In this document: one piece after another, positions 21,030 through 30,176 of the stretch
How positions within the stretch are numbered: the stretch's first letter is position 1
How the letters are laid out: every line of letters begins with the position of its first letter
Source of the DNA: a virus
Length of the DNA stretch: 37,408 bases
Reading direction: 5' to 3' (one strand)
IMG/VR virus record: IMGVR_UViG_3300044732_001049
Span: 1-37,408 of that record
Made by a program: the position numbers and the translations under genes
Notes under the pieces: model-generated
Databases searched by the model: none
What the model was told of the DNA's origin: nothing
Seen by the model: the letters and a program-made list of their open reading frames with translations, nothing else

Positions 21030-21481
21030 GAGAAGTAGAGTTGTGCCTCCTCGGTTCTTCTTCTTATAAGTCCAGGTAATGTCTTGCCTCCACCCTTTGT
21101 CCATTTAAGAAACTCATCTTTAATAGTTGGGTTGTCGGGATTAACATTGACTTTCTTTAATAAGGTAGAAGACTTTAGATTTCCTACCCCACAGTTATAA
21201 GCAAAAGAACAAATGGCATCAAATTGTGATTGGTTGATAGTATCAATGCAATAGGAATCTACTGCACGTTCAAAAGAAACTAAAAGAGCCTCCAATAAGT
21301 CGGTGGCTCTTTCTTGTGTTATCGGGGAGTCGGTTAATTTAACCTTGCTCCCATCTTCGTAATATGTAGACCCGTAACCAATAGTTGGTACTTTCGCTGG
21401 GCATAAATAAGGCTTAGAACTAAATCCTTCGTACTTCTTGATTATGTCTAATCCTTTAGTGCTTATTTTCGTTATCTTCAT
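21026..21481 (-). CDS. Endolysin, GH24 lysozyme
   Basis: The 151-residue protein is a T4-type (GH24) lysozyme that cuts the glycan chains of peptidoglycan. The motif KYEGFSSKPYLCPAKVPTIG (16-35) has the catalytic glutamate E18 and threonine T33 at the usual spacing, while the aspartate position is Cys27. The E-8-C-5-T form is known from P1 Lyz and several other phage lysozymes. No signal peptide or anchor precedes it, so release probably needs a holin. The upstream membrane/coiled-coil gene overlaps its start by 26 bases. Confidence 0.92.
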   Translation of the reverse strand: MKITKISTKGLDIIKKYEGFSSKPYLCPAKVPTIGYGSTYYEDGSKVKLTDSPITQERATDLLEALLVSFERAVDSYCIDTINQSQFDAICSFAYNCGVGNLKSSTLLKKVNVNPDNPTIKDEFLKWTKGGGKTLPGLIRRRTEEAQLYFS

Positions 21482-21755
21482 TTGTTAGACCTAATTTGGT
21501 GCGTAACTCCACATTTTCGGCTCTTAATGTATGAATCTCAGTTGTTAATGTTTCAACCTTTTCCTTTAAGTCAGCAACCTCAGCTTTCATATCCGTAGCC
21601 ATCTCTCTCCAAATTTTAATTGCTTCTTGAACATTAGTTATCTCACTACCTTGTATTTCTACATTCTCTTTCTTTCTACCAATAAGCCAACCAAATAGAC
21701 CAGTTATGGCGGAGAATAAACCAGGGAGTATAAAATCTTTGTCAAAAAAATCCAT
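21456..21755 (-). CDS. Small membrane protein with coiled coil, holin candidate
   Basis: The 99-residue protein has one membrane segment near its N-terminus (FILPGLFSAITGLFGWLIG, 8-26). A long hydrophilic coiled coil follows (EAIKIWREMATDMKAEVADLKEKVETLTTEIHTL...), ending in an acidic tail. One-span proteins with a cytoplasmic coiled coil often occur just upstream of Bacteroidota phage lysozymes and are candidate holins. It overlaps the lysozyme by 26 bases and the previous stop by one base (TAATG). An alternative is a pinholin or an anchoring factor for the lysozyme. Confidence 0.55.
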   Translation of the reverse strand: MDFFDKDFILPGLFSAITGLFGWLIGRKKENVEIQGSEITNVQEAIKIWREMATDMKAEVADLKEKVETLTTEIHTLRAENVELRTKLGLTNEDNENKH

Positions 21756-22108
21756 TATGCTTCAGTATTTGCCCAAGGGAGTGGAAGAACAATTATAGGA
21801 GGGTTAAGGGCATCATTAATTTGATTGTCAATACTTATTTGCATTGCATTTACATCTAATGATGCCTCTAACCAACCAATAATATCAGATTCGGTCAAAT
21901 CAGCATAAGGAATATAATTAGGTTTCTCAGGGTCAATCTCAAAAGAACAAGTTCCATAGACTTCCTTAAAAATATCCTGATACACACCATTATATCGGTA
22001 ATGGCATACAACTACATAATCTTGCAAACCATCAACACTTGGCTTACAATCTAATTGAACAATTACCCATTGGTATGTTACTGCTGATACTGGAACGATT
22101 TCTGACAT
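21755..22108 (-). CDS. Hypothetical late protein, 117 aa
   Basis: The frame is open to 22153, but the first 15 residues are a lysine run inside the upstream gene. The ATG at 22108 (MSEIVPVSAVTYQW), four bases after the upstream stop, is preferred. The 117-residue product has VTYQWVIVQLDCKPSVDGLQDYV, then YADLTESDIIGWLEASLDV, a pattern that recurs in small late proteins of unknown role in many tailed phages (LTE..iigWL). It lies between the tail genes and lysis. I do not assign a function. Confidence 0.55.
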   Translation of the reverse strand: MSEIVPVSAVTYQWVIVQLDCKPSVDGLQDYVVVCHYRYNGVYQDIFKEVYGTCSFEIDPEKPNYIPYADLTESDIIGWLEASLDVNAMQISIDNQINDALNPPIIVLPLPWANTEA

Positions 22109-22112
22109 AATT

Positions 22113-22514
22113 TTATAATTGTATTTCTTCTTCTTTTTCAAATTTAACTCCACTTACCCATCCATCCAAGAATGTGTATAATTCTAATTCCTCAGGATTA
22201 ATAATCAAAATTGGTGTGTAGTCAAACTCTTGGTCGCTTAACTCTTTTACCGCTTGAGATAACTTCTTTAATCCCTCTTTAGAGAACTTGTATTCTCCTT
22301 TCTCATCCATAATCAAGTTACCCTTATCATCCACACTTGCGTGGTCTAAACGTAACTCATCACGTTTCTCGTTGTACTCATCTAAATAAGGTTGAAACTT
22401 TTTGCGGATTAAAGCAAGTTTCTTTTGTCCTTTAGTAGACTCGTTCATAATGTTTGCTGCGGTGTAAGCCACAACCATGTACAAATCTTTGTAACTCTTT
22501 TTTACATCTTTCAT
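22113..22514 (-). CDS. Hypothetical late protein, 133 aa
   Basis: The first gene after the lysis-cluster promoter encodes a 133-residue charged helical protein (KKSYKDLYMVVAYTAANIMN..., then KFSKEGLKKLSQAVKELSD) with a hydrophobic strand near the end (YTPILIINPEEL). No membrane span or known domain is seen. The location after the fibre could mean a fibre-assembly or adhesion-related helper, but nothing proves it. Confidence 0.5.
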   Translation of the reverse strand: MKDVKKSYKDLYMVVAYTAANIMNESTKGQKKLALIRKKFQPYLDEYNEKRDELRLDHASVDDKGNLIMDEKGEYKFSKEGLKKLSQAVKELSDQEFDYTPILIINPEELELYTFLDGWVSGVKFEKEEEIQL

Positions 22515-22544
22515 TTTATTTTTTGTTTTAAGTTATTAATGTAA

Positions 22545-22576
22545 CAAATATAATATAATAAAATTATAAAAAGCAA
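22545..22576 (-). promoter_or_regulatory. Promoter of the lysis gene group
   Basis: On the minus strand TTG (22576-22574), a 21-bp spacer and TATATTTG (22552-22545) fit the Bacteroidota consensus. It lies between the fibre gene stop (22580) and the start at 22514. Transcription from here would give lysis proteins independent of the long tail transcript. Confidence 0.75.
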
Positions 22577-22579
22577 CCA

Positions 22580-25500
22580 TTACGCATTTGCAATCTTTGT
22601 ATAAGTTCCGCTTGAACCCATATACCATAATGCACCACTTTGAACAAATAACACACCACCACCACTTGGAGTTGTATTAGGTATAGTTGTAGAATTTGCA
22701 ATTCCAATTACCTTAACACCACCACCAAATTGACTTGTTGTTCCGAATCCTAAGTTTCCATCCTCGGTTATTCTTAATCTTTCCGTATTGTTAGTTCCAA
22801 ATCTAATATGTGCATTAATACGATTATACAAGGCAACACCATCACCATTAATATTTGCTATTGCAAAACCATCGGTAGAACCATTTGTATTACCACTATT
22901 TTGCAAAAGAATCTCACCACTATTTGCACCATTTGGTCTAATCACTAAACCTTTCCTATCGGTTGGGAAAGCAATACTTGTTGTACCAATACCCATTGAA
23001 TAAGCACCATTATCGTACAATGCGGAATCTCCTAATGCCGTGCCACCTGTCCACTTAGCAATCATGTTCGTTGTACCACTACCCGTGATACCACTACCAC
23101 CGCCTCCACCGATTACCGTACCATTAATTTTAAAATTACCATTGATATTAACATCTCCATTAACTTGTAATTTACCACCACCACTAATTCCCGTGGTAGT
23201 TCCAAGTAATAAATTACCCGAATTGTTTAGGAGCATTGCATCACCAAAACCAATTAACCATGTATGTGATAAAGCATTATTGACAATTGGAACTGCGGTA
23301 AAACCACTATCCACCGCATTAACAAATATTTGATTTGTTCCCGTAAAACCGATACCGAAATATGAGTTAGAAACGGGATTAACCGCAAACTTGTACATTG
23401 CCACATTGCTACCTACCGTAACTTGTGTACCATTGTCAAATATTTGTGAGTTGGCTAATGATGTCGTACCATTCCATTTAGAAATGTAATTTGTTGTACC
23501 ACTACCACCAACACCACCACTACTTGTTGTAACACTACCATCCGCCATTAAATATTGGCTTGATGTACCACCAGTTTTAATGAATGATGTTGCCGTTACC
23601 GAGGAACTAAAGGTAGCCGCACCTGTTTCTGATATAACTAATCTTTGAGTATTATTAGTTGCAAAATAGATAGGAGTATTATCTCTATTCCAAATATATC
23701 CACCTCCCGAATCATTTTGAAAATCAATTCCTGTCGTACTATTACCTTTTAATCTTAATGTAGATGTTCCAGATGACCTAAATATACCCGTACCATTCAC
23801 ATCCAACTTATACCCACTATCGGTTGTTGTGCCGATGAGGACGTTGCCACCCGATGTGATAGATAATCTATAACTTGTTCCAGAATTAGAATAAATTCCA
23901 AATGAACCACTTCCTATTGTTGTGTCATTAAAATTAAAATCATATCCAACTGCTGCTGAATTACCAAACCTAATTGTTGCTAATCCTGTATTTGAGGGAG
24001 ATAATGCTAATCCAACTCCATTAGTTCCGCTTGTATTTGAAATATCTAAATATGTATTTCTTACTGCTTGCGGACTCGTAGTTCCGATACCTACGTTGCC
24101 ACCCGATGTGATACGCATACGTTCTGTGGCAGATGTAGCAAACCTTAATGGTATTGCAGATAATGTTCCAACTGTGGCACCTGCATCATCTGCATAAAAA
24201 TACCCTTTACCCGTAGCTGCACCCACAACCATACTTGCACCTGCCGCATCATAAATTTCTAATTTATAAGCAGGACTCGTAGTCCCGATTCCTACGTTGC
24301 CTGCGGTAATATATGATACTCCATTTGTATTTAATTGAATAGTAGTAGTCCCATCTGATTTAGACATATATAATACTCTATCAGAACCACTTTTATAAAT
24401 GTTTACATCTCCCGTAAATGTGGCTGCCCCTGTATTGGTTATTTGAAAAACAGGAGTTGTAAATGTAGTTCCATCAACTGCCGTAGATGGTGTAATTTCA
24501 AATCCATTATTTACGTTATATTGAGCACCTAATGACCAATTGTATTTACCCGAACCACCGTACATCAATACTTGTGAATATGTTGACGCTGCCGTATTTC
24601 CAATTGCAATCGTTGATTTTGTGCCCGATGCTACTACATTTAATAAAGCTAATGGACTTGTCGTTCCAATTCCAACGTTTCCTGCCGAAGAAATTACCAT
24701 CCGTGATGTGCCATCTAACGCAAAGTTCATTCCCGAATTAGTTACCCCAGGGATACCTGCACCTACCGTAACGTAATTAGATGTATCAGTATTGGTAACC
24801 CGAATAATACTTCTACCATTACTTAATGCACCTGCTACATCAAGTGTTGCCCCAGGGGAAGTAGTCCCGATACCTACGTTGCCACTTTGAACGATACGCA
24901 TTCGTTCGTTACCAGTATTGGTATAAAATATGACATTTGATGAGTCCCAAGCTAATGCTTGAGTACCTGCTGCTGCTAAATAACCAATAGTTGCTGATGG
25001 GGTATTAATAAAAGCCCCACCGCTATAAGAACCATAACTTATATCAGAAATTCCCGCACTTGATGAAACAGATACTATATATCTACCACCTGCCGTAACA
25101 CTACTTGAAAACGTGGCTGCACCTGTGGAGGCTAATGTAAGTCTAGTACTCGTTGCACCTGTATCTCCATACTGTATTAATAAATCTCCACCACTATTTC
25201 TGAATCTATAATCTCCATAAGCATCTGCACCCCAAGTTGTTCCTGTTCCTCTCATTAATTCAATATCTGCTATTGGTGTTGTGTTTGTTGATGCTTGTAT
25301 TCTTAATAATGCATTCCCACTCTTAATAACAGATAAATCTCCACTAAACGTGGCTGCTCCTGTGGAGGCAATAGTTAAAACTGGAGTAGTATATGTAGTA
25401 CCACCATTGGTAGTTGATGGCGTAAGTTGAAAAGCATTACCAACTGTATTATCTTTTTCTATTTTCCAATTGACTGCTGTTCCACCCGTACCGCCCCTTA

Positions 25501-28500
25501 ACTCTATTCCATTAGCATTTTGAGCCCCTGTATTTTGGAATATAGCGGAAGTACCACCTACTGTTGTTGATGCAGTTAACTGCCCACTAAACCTCCCCGT
25601 ACCATTCACATCAAGTTTGTAACCTGCATCGGTAGTGGTGCCAACAAGTAAGTTTCCTCCATTTGTCAATGTCATTGCTTGAGTCCAAGTAATAGCAGTG
25701 CCTGCTGTTCCACTTGCTGCGTTGAACCATTGGTGTTGACCTGCATAAGTTCTATACAAGGTTGCATAATAATTTTGTAGGTATTTATATGCACCTACCG
25801 AATATTCATAGGAGTTACCAAATAAAGCATATCCACCACCACCTCCAGAGTTATCCGATAAACCTGCGTAAACCCCAATTTGCAAAGCCTTAAAATTACT
25901 ATGCCACGCACTCGGTGTTACCCCTAAGCCGAGGTTGCCTGTTGAGGATACAATAAACCTATTTGCAGTATTATTTACATCTCTTATATAAAAACCTCCA
26001 TCAGAATTATTAGTAAAAATATTATACGAATAAGAAGTGGATGATAATCTTAGAACACCTGAGGAACTTCCTTTTACTTCTAAGTTTTGGTTAGGAGTAG
26101 TCGTTCCAATTCCTACGTTAGTACCATTATCATAAATCAAACTATTCCCCAATGTAGAGGCACTTGTTGCCTTTGGAATGAACCCACTTGTCAATCCACC
26201 AATCGTTCCACTAATTGTCCATGACCTATCCGCACTTAAATCATAAGTTGTGCCATTGATGGTTAATTGTCTTGCATTCGTTACGGGTGTGTATCCTAAA
26301 GCATTAGTTACCATTAATGAGGTAATGCCCGTGATATAACCCGCACCATTGGTGATTTGATTGTTATTGGTTGGGATTGTGATTACCCCCGTAGTGCTAT
26401 TGTATGCACCACTACCCGCAACAAAGGATAGGGATGCTCTTGCCAAGGCATCGGTGTATTGAGTGATTGTATTAGTAATTACACCACTTGTTGAATTGTA
26501 ACTAATTCCCGTGCCTCCACTAATGCTTGCTCTTGCTCTACTATCTAAGTAATATAAATTACCACTTTCGGTAACTTGTGCGGTTGTATAATCACCACTC
26601 GTAGCAACGATTGCCCCCGTTCTACCAAATACACTCGTTACCGCATCGGTGTTAATATCACTCCATGAGGCGGTTAATGTTGTGCCATCTTGCTTGGTTA
26701 ATGTTAATGTCTTTGTTGTTGTTCCACTAACACCAATAGATGTTAATGAACGATTATAGGCGGTATCCCATGTCCCTTGTGATGAGGTTGTAGGAATAGA
26801 ATAACCCGCACTCAATGACAATGCTAATGTACCACTTGTTGTAATTGGTGAACCACTAATGGATAATCCCGTTGGTACACTCATTGCTACGGATGTAACC
26901 GTACCAACATTTGTTGTATAACCCGCAGGATTACTTGAATTATATGGTGTGTAACCCAATGCGTTAGTAACCATTAAACTTGTAATACCACTAATATATC
27001 CGCTTGGATTTGTAGAATTATAAGGTGTGTATCCTAAAGCACTTGTAATATCACTTGAACCTACCGCAACATTGCCCGTAACACGACCTTTGGTGTCTAA
27101 TGTGATTTTAACAAATGAACCCGTAGCACCTTGTGTGATGGTTGCTAAAGTAGTTGTAATTGCGGTTGCTCCACTACCACTCACATCACCACTTAATGTG
27201 ATAGTTTGATTACCACTAATATAACCCGATGGATTAGTTGCGTTATAAGGAGTATATCCTAACGCATTAGTAACCATTAAAGATGTAATACCCGAAATGT
27301 AAGCACTTGGATTACTTGCTAAATAATAGGTGCTATTATCGTAACTAATGGTAGTTCCAACTATCTTAACAAAACCCGTTCCATTTAATGCGTTTTGCTT
27401 GGCAGTCCATGTGGCTTGTGTTGCATCCGATGGTAATGAGTAACCACTTGCAAATGATAATGCTAATGTTCCACTCGATGTTACGGGAGAACCACTAACA
27501 CTAAATCCTGTCGGTGCGGATAATGCTACACTTGTAACGGTACCCGAATTACCACTCGAAACACTACCATCAGCCATCAAGTATTGACTACTTGTACCTC
27601 CACTTTTCTTTATTGAGGTAGCAATTAATGAACCATTGATTTGTACTAAATCGGTTGTGTTATCCGTTGTAGTTCCCCATAACAATCGACCACTACTATT
27701 CACTCTACCTCTTTCAATATCCTCAACTAAGAAAGCCATTGAATGGAACGTAGATGTACCCACTTGAAAAACATAATTAAAGGTATTCATGAACCCTTTA
27801 ATAGACATATCATAATGGTTAACTCCTACGAATCCTGCACCCGTTTTACCACGAACAACTAATTGAGTAGCACCCGCAACATAAGTAGGTGTTTGTCCTA
27901 TAAAAACATTACCATCCGAGTTGATTCCCATCTTCTCGGAGGTACTTCCATTGGTGTAAAATTGTATTCCTTGACCAACACCTTTGGCAATTAAAGCTGC
28001 ATCACTTGTGTTGTTTAATAGCCATGCACCTGAGACTCCAAAGATTGCCTTCTCAGCCCCGTTCTGATACGCAGAGTAGTATCCCCCTCCCGAAGCAGAG
28101 TTATTGTCTATAATCGCATTTGTGTAAGCCGTAGTACCCTTAACGTGTAGAATTGAGGTAGGATTACTTACACCCACTCCTAAAAATCCCGAAGGAGATA
28201 TTCTTACACGTTCAGTACCATTAGCATAAAAAGTTGTGTAATCGTTTGCTGCATTAGTTCCTATACGAAACTCTCCTGTGGCATCTTGTCTAAATAAGAT
28301 TTGATATAAACCACTATGATAACCATAATCTTTATGTACCGCTATGTTTCCTACAACCGATAACTTATTGCCTACCGAGAACTCCTCATCATCACCAATA
28401 ATCACTTGTGTGCCATCGGTAAAGATTGGGCTATTCTTCATTAACAAGGTGTCATCGTAATAAGGAACATAACCTTGTGTACCAAAGATGTTTCTATTTT

Positions 28501-29488
28501 TCCATAAGGAAGTTGCAGTTTCGTAAACTAAGATATTCTTATTAGCAACCGAGGTAATCTTTACGTTGTGTAATTCATCTAACTCATAGCCATTATCTAC
28601 TTTAACGTAAATCTTTCCATGATTAGCATGAGCATAAGCAACAAATCCTAAGATAATTGTATGAGTTGGTGCTTGTGGTTTAATGTTGGTTATTTTACCC
28701 GCAGTAGTTCCACTTAAATAAAGTGTATCACCATCAAGCCATGTTTCACCTTGTAATGAACCCGTAGTATTGATTTCATCTAAAATACCCGAAGTCATTA
28801 TAAATCCTTCTTGATTGTTGTTGATATTTTCAGCAACTAAACCAATTGTATCTTTAGAGTTAGCATCGTTATTAGCTAAAGCAAGACCAATTTGAAGTCT
28901 TTGCCCTTGAGCACCAATAATCTTAACTACTTTATAATCTGCTCTTAATAAATTACTTGTAGTTCCATTTACAACTCTTGCTACACTATCCTCTCCTATT
29001 TGTAAATTTATTGTACCCCCTTTAAGTCTAAGATTAGCCGTACCATCTGCTGAATCCCAAACAAATACACCTTCAGTTGCAGGTGTTGTTGTTGGAGAAG
29101 TATTTAGTTGTAAATAATCAGCTTTTAATCCATAAGTCCCTAAATCAACATTTTCAGTAGCACCGACATAAGGAACTGTATTATCTAAATTGGCAATAAT
29201 GATTCCCATCACCACATTATTAACTAATGGTGAATCAGGATAAACACGAACATTACGAGTGTACATTGGATTCCAATCCGTTCCATGAGAACGAATCCAA
29301 ACATAATAATCCGTAGTAGCAGTTAAAGTAACATCTATATCAGGGTCATCGGTTTGGAATGTAGTGGGAGTAGTGCCTGGGAATGTTCCCGCAATAGTTA
29401 CCCCATAATCAATGTTTCCTGCAACAGGCATTGGAACATAACCTGCCGAAGTAAACTCTTGAAATACTCTTAATGTCTTTATTGCCAT
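22580..29488 (-). CDS. Giant repetitive tail fibre protein, 2302 aa
   Basis: The largest gene, about 18.5% of the unit, encodes a trimeric-fibre-like protein. Residues about 1-100 form an N-terminal domain typical for virion attachment. Residues about 640-1080 hold repeated collar-type elements (MVTNALGYTPYN, NPSGYISG), as in T4-like fibres. From about 1120 to 1900, at least five NVGIGTT(S/T)P and two GYKLDVNGTG repeats mark a beta-helical shaft that often precedes an S74 chaperone. Here no S74 peptidase is seen; the end is a short GALWYMGSSGTYTKIANA. Function: host binding. Internal repeats should promote recombination and length change. Confidence 0.85.
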   Translation of the reverse strand: MAIKTLRVFQEFTSAGYVPMPVAGNIDYGVTIAGTFPGTTPTTFQTDDPDIDVTLTATTDYYVWIRSHGTDWNPMYTRNVRVYPDSPLVNNVVMGIIIANLDNTVPYVGATENVDLGTYGLKADYLQLNTSPTTTPATEGVFVWDSADGTANLRLKGGTINLQIGEDSVARVVNGTTSNLLRADYKVVKIIGAQGQRLQIGLALANNDANSKDTIGLVAENINNNQEGFIMTSGILDEINTTGSLQGETWLDGDTLYLSGTTAGKITNIKPQAPTHTIILGFVAYAHANHGKIYVKVDNGYELDELHNVKITSVANKNILVYETATSLWKNRNIFGTQGYVPYYDDTLLMKNSPIFTDGTQVIIGDDEEFSVGNKLSVVGNIAVHKDYGYHSGLYQILFRQDATGEFRIGTNAANDYTTFYANGTERVRISPSGFLGVGVSNPTSILHVKGTTAYTNAIIDNNSASGGGYYSAYQNGAEKAIFGVSGAWLLNNTSDAALIAKGVGQGIQFYTNGSTSEKMGINSDGNVFIGQTPTYVAGATQLVVRGKTGAGFVGVNHYDMSIKGFMNTFNYVFQVGTSTFHSMAFLVEDIERGRVNSSGRLLWGTTTDNTTDLVQINGSLIATSIKKSGGTSSQYLMADGSVSSGNSGTVTSVALSAPTGFSVSGSPVTSSGTLALSFASGYSLPSDATQATWTAKQNALNGTGFVKIVGTTISYDNSTYYLASNPSAYISGITSLMVTNALGYTPYNATNPSGYISGNQTITLSGDVSGSGATAITTTLATITQGATGSFVKITLDTKGRVTGNVAVGSSDITSALGYTPYNSTNPSGYISGITSLMVTNALGYTPYNSSNPAGYTTNVGTVTSVAMSVPTGLSISGSPITTSGTLALSLSAGYSIPTTSSQGTWDTAYNRSLTSIGVSGTTTKTLTLTKQDGTTLTASWSDINTDAVTSVFGRTGAIVATSGDYTTAQVTESGNLYYLDSRARASISGGTGISYNSTSGVITNTITQYTDALARASLSFVAGSGAYNSTTGVITIPTNNNQITNGAGYITGITSLMVTNALGYTPVTNARQLTINGTTYDLSADRSWTISGTIGGLTSGFIPKATSASTLGNSLIYDNGTNVGIGTTTPNQNLEVKGSSSGVLRLSSTSYSYNIFTNNSDGGFYIRDVNNTANRFIVSSTGNLGLGVTPSAWHSNFKALQIGVYAGLSDNSGGGGGYALFGNSYEYSVGAYKYLQNYYATLYRTYAGQHQWFNAASGTAGTAITWTQAMTLTNGGNLLVGTTTDAGYKLDVNGTGRFSGQLTASTTVGGTSAIFQNTGAQNANGIELRGGTGGTAVNWKIEKDNTVGNAFQLTPSTTNGGTTYTTPVLTIASTGAATFSGDLSVIKSGNALLRIQASTNTTPIADIELMRGTGTTWGADAYGDYRFRNSGGDLLIQYGDTGATSTRLTLASTGAATFSSSVTAGGRYIVSVSSSAGISDISYGSYSGGAFINTPSATIGYLAAAGTQALAWDSSNVIFYTNTGNERMRIVQSGNVGIGTTSPGATLDVAGALSNGRSIIRVTNTDTSNYVTVGAGIPGVTNSGMNFALDGTSRMVISSAGNVGIGTTSPLALLNVVASGTKSTIAIGNTAASTYSQVLMYGGSGKYNWSLGAQYNVNNGFEITPSTAVDGTTFTTPVFQITNTGAATFTGDVNIYKSGSDRVLYMSKSDGTTTIQLNTNGVSYITAGNVGIGTTSPAYKLEIYDAAGASMVVGAATGKGYFYADDAGATVGTLSAIPLRFATSATERMRITSGGNVGIGTTSPQAVRNTYLDISNTSGTNGVGLALSPSNTGLATIRFGNSAAVGYDFNFNDTTIGSGSFGIYSNSGTSYRLSITSGGNVLIGTTTDSGYKLDVNGTGIFRSSGTSTLRLKGNSTTGIDFQNDSGGGYIWNRDNTPIYFATNNTQRLVISETGAATFSSSVTATSFIKTGGTSSQYLMADGSVTTSSGGVGGSGTTNYISKWNGTTSLANSQIFDNGTQVTVGSNVAMYKFAVNPVSNSYFGIGFTGTNQIFVNAVDSGFTAVPIVNNALSHTWLIGFGDAMLLNNSGNLLLGTTTGISGGGKLQVNGDVNINGNFKINGTVIGGGGGSGITGSGTTNMIAKWTGGTALGDSALYDNGAYSMGIGTTSIAFPTDRKGLVIRPNGANSGEILLQNSGNTNGSTDGFAIANINGDGVALYNRINAHIRFGTNNTERLRITEDGNLGFGTTSQFGGGVKVIGIANSTTIPNTTPSGGGVLFVQSGALWYMGSSGTYTKIANA

Positions 29489-29493
29489 TTTAT

Positions 29494-30072
29494 CTATTCT
29501 TTTTGACCTATTGGGCTAATCCAACAGTCCTCTGTGTACACTTGTGTAAAGTAAGCCAAATTTACATTATCTGAACCACTACTACAACACAAATGCTTTT
29601 CGATTGTACCATAAGAAGCCGTATCATCTACGGAGGTATCAAGAGTAATCCAAGTGATACTTGTAGGAGGTGTAGTCTCAGATTGTAATGAATATTTGAA
29701 TGCTATTGTATTGCCTACAATATCCATTTCAAACCATACCCCTTGGGTTACGGTTACATCGGTATCAAATGAAGTGTAAATAATGCCATCGGTTGTGGCT
29801 CTACGATATATCTTTATAAACCCATCACCATCAATCATTATACCCACAAAAGGTACATTGTCTTTGGCTTGTTGTCTTAATTGTATTCCTGCTTTAGAAC
29901 CTGTTGTGTCAGGAACAAAAGTCTTTAAATAAGCCCTTAATTTAAAGTCGGTAAGAGTTTCACTCCACCCATAAATATATCCTTCATCCTTGGTACTATA
30001 AAAGTCTCCTGAGCCGTATATCTCTATTGATGTTCTACTCTTGTAGTAAAAGTATCCTATTTCTCTTGCCAT
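29494..30072 (-). CDS. Lectin/ConA-like virion protein, 192 aa
   Basis: The 192-residue protein is strand-rich throughout, with the features of a concanavalin A-like jelly roll: AGIQLRQQAKDNVPFVGIMI, a DGDGFIKIYRR turn, and WFEMDIVGNTIAFKYSLQ. Folds of this type bind carbohydrate and occur in tail tips and fibres. It lies between the hub and the giant fibre, six bases before the fibre start. A role in recognising a surface glycan is likely. Catalytic glutamates of glycosidases are not evident, so binding rather than cleavage is favoured. Confidence 0.65.
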   Translation of the reverse strand: MAREIGYFYYKSRTSIEIYGSGDFYSTKDEGYIYGWSETLTDFKLRAYLKTFVPDTTGSKAGIQLRQQAKDNVPFVGIMIDGDGFIKIYRRATTDGIIYTSFDTDVTVTQGVWFEMDIVGNTIAFKYSLQSETTPPTSITWITLDTSVDDTASYGTIEKHLCCSSGSDNVNLAYFTQVYTEDCWISPIGQKE

Positions 30073-30077
30073 TGTGA

Positions 30078-30176
30078 TTAAGGTATAAAGTCATCCATAA
30101 AGAATGCAACAAATTTATCAAATAGAGTACCCGAACCACCAGCTTGACCAAGGTCAGTACCTACCCCATTACGATT
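30078..30176 (-). CDS. Possible -1 frame extension of the tail hub protein
   Basis: After the A10 run (30184-30175 on the minus strand), the -1 frame stays open for 32 residues. It begins NRNGVGTDLGQAGGSGT and ends FMDDFIP, stopping at 30078, six bases before the next start. The 0 frame stops at 30161 and leaves an 88-base hole in an otherwise packed gene cluster. The extension is glycine-rich then hydrophobic, like a real C-terminus. Either programmed -1 slippage, a variable homopolymer, or an assembly error would join it to the hub protein as a 698-residue product. Confidence 0.5.
   Translation of the reverse strand, partial: NRNGVGTDLGQAGGSGTLFDKFVAFFMDDFIP

Noticed and set aside
22788-27209. 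Several plus-strand frames opposite the fibre gene
   Set aside because: They are antisense shadows of the repetitive fibre sequence; their proline- and valine-rich products repeat with the fibre repeats and have no leaders.
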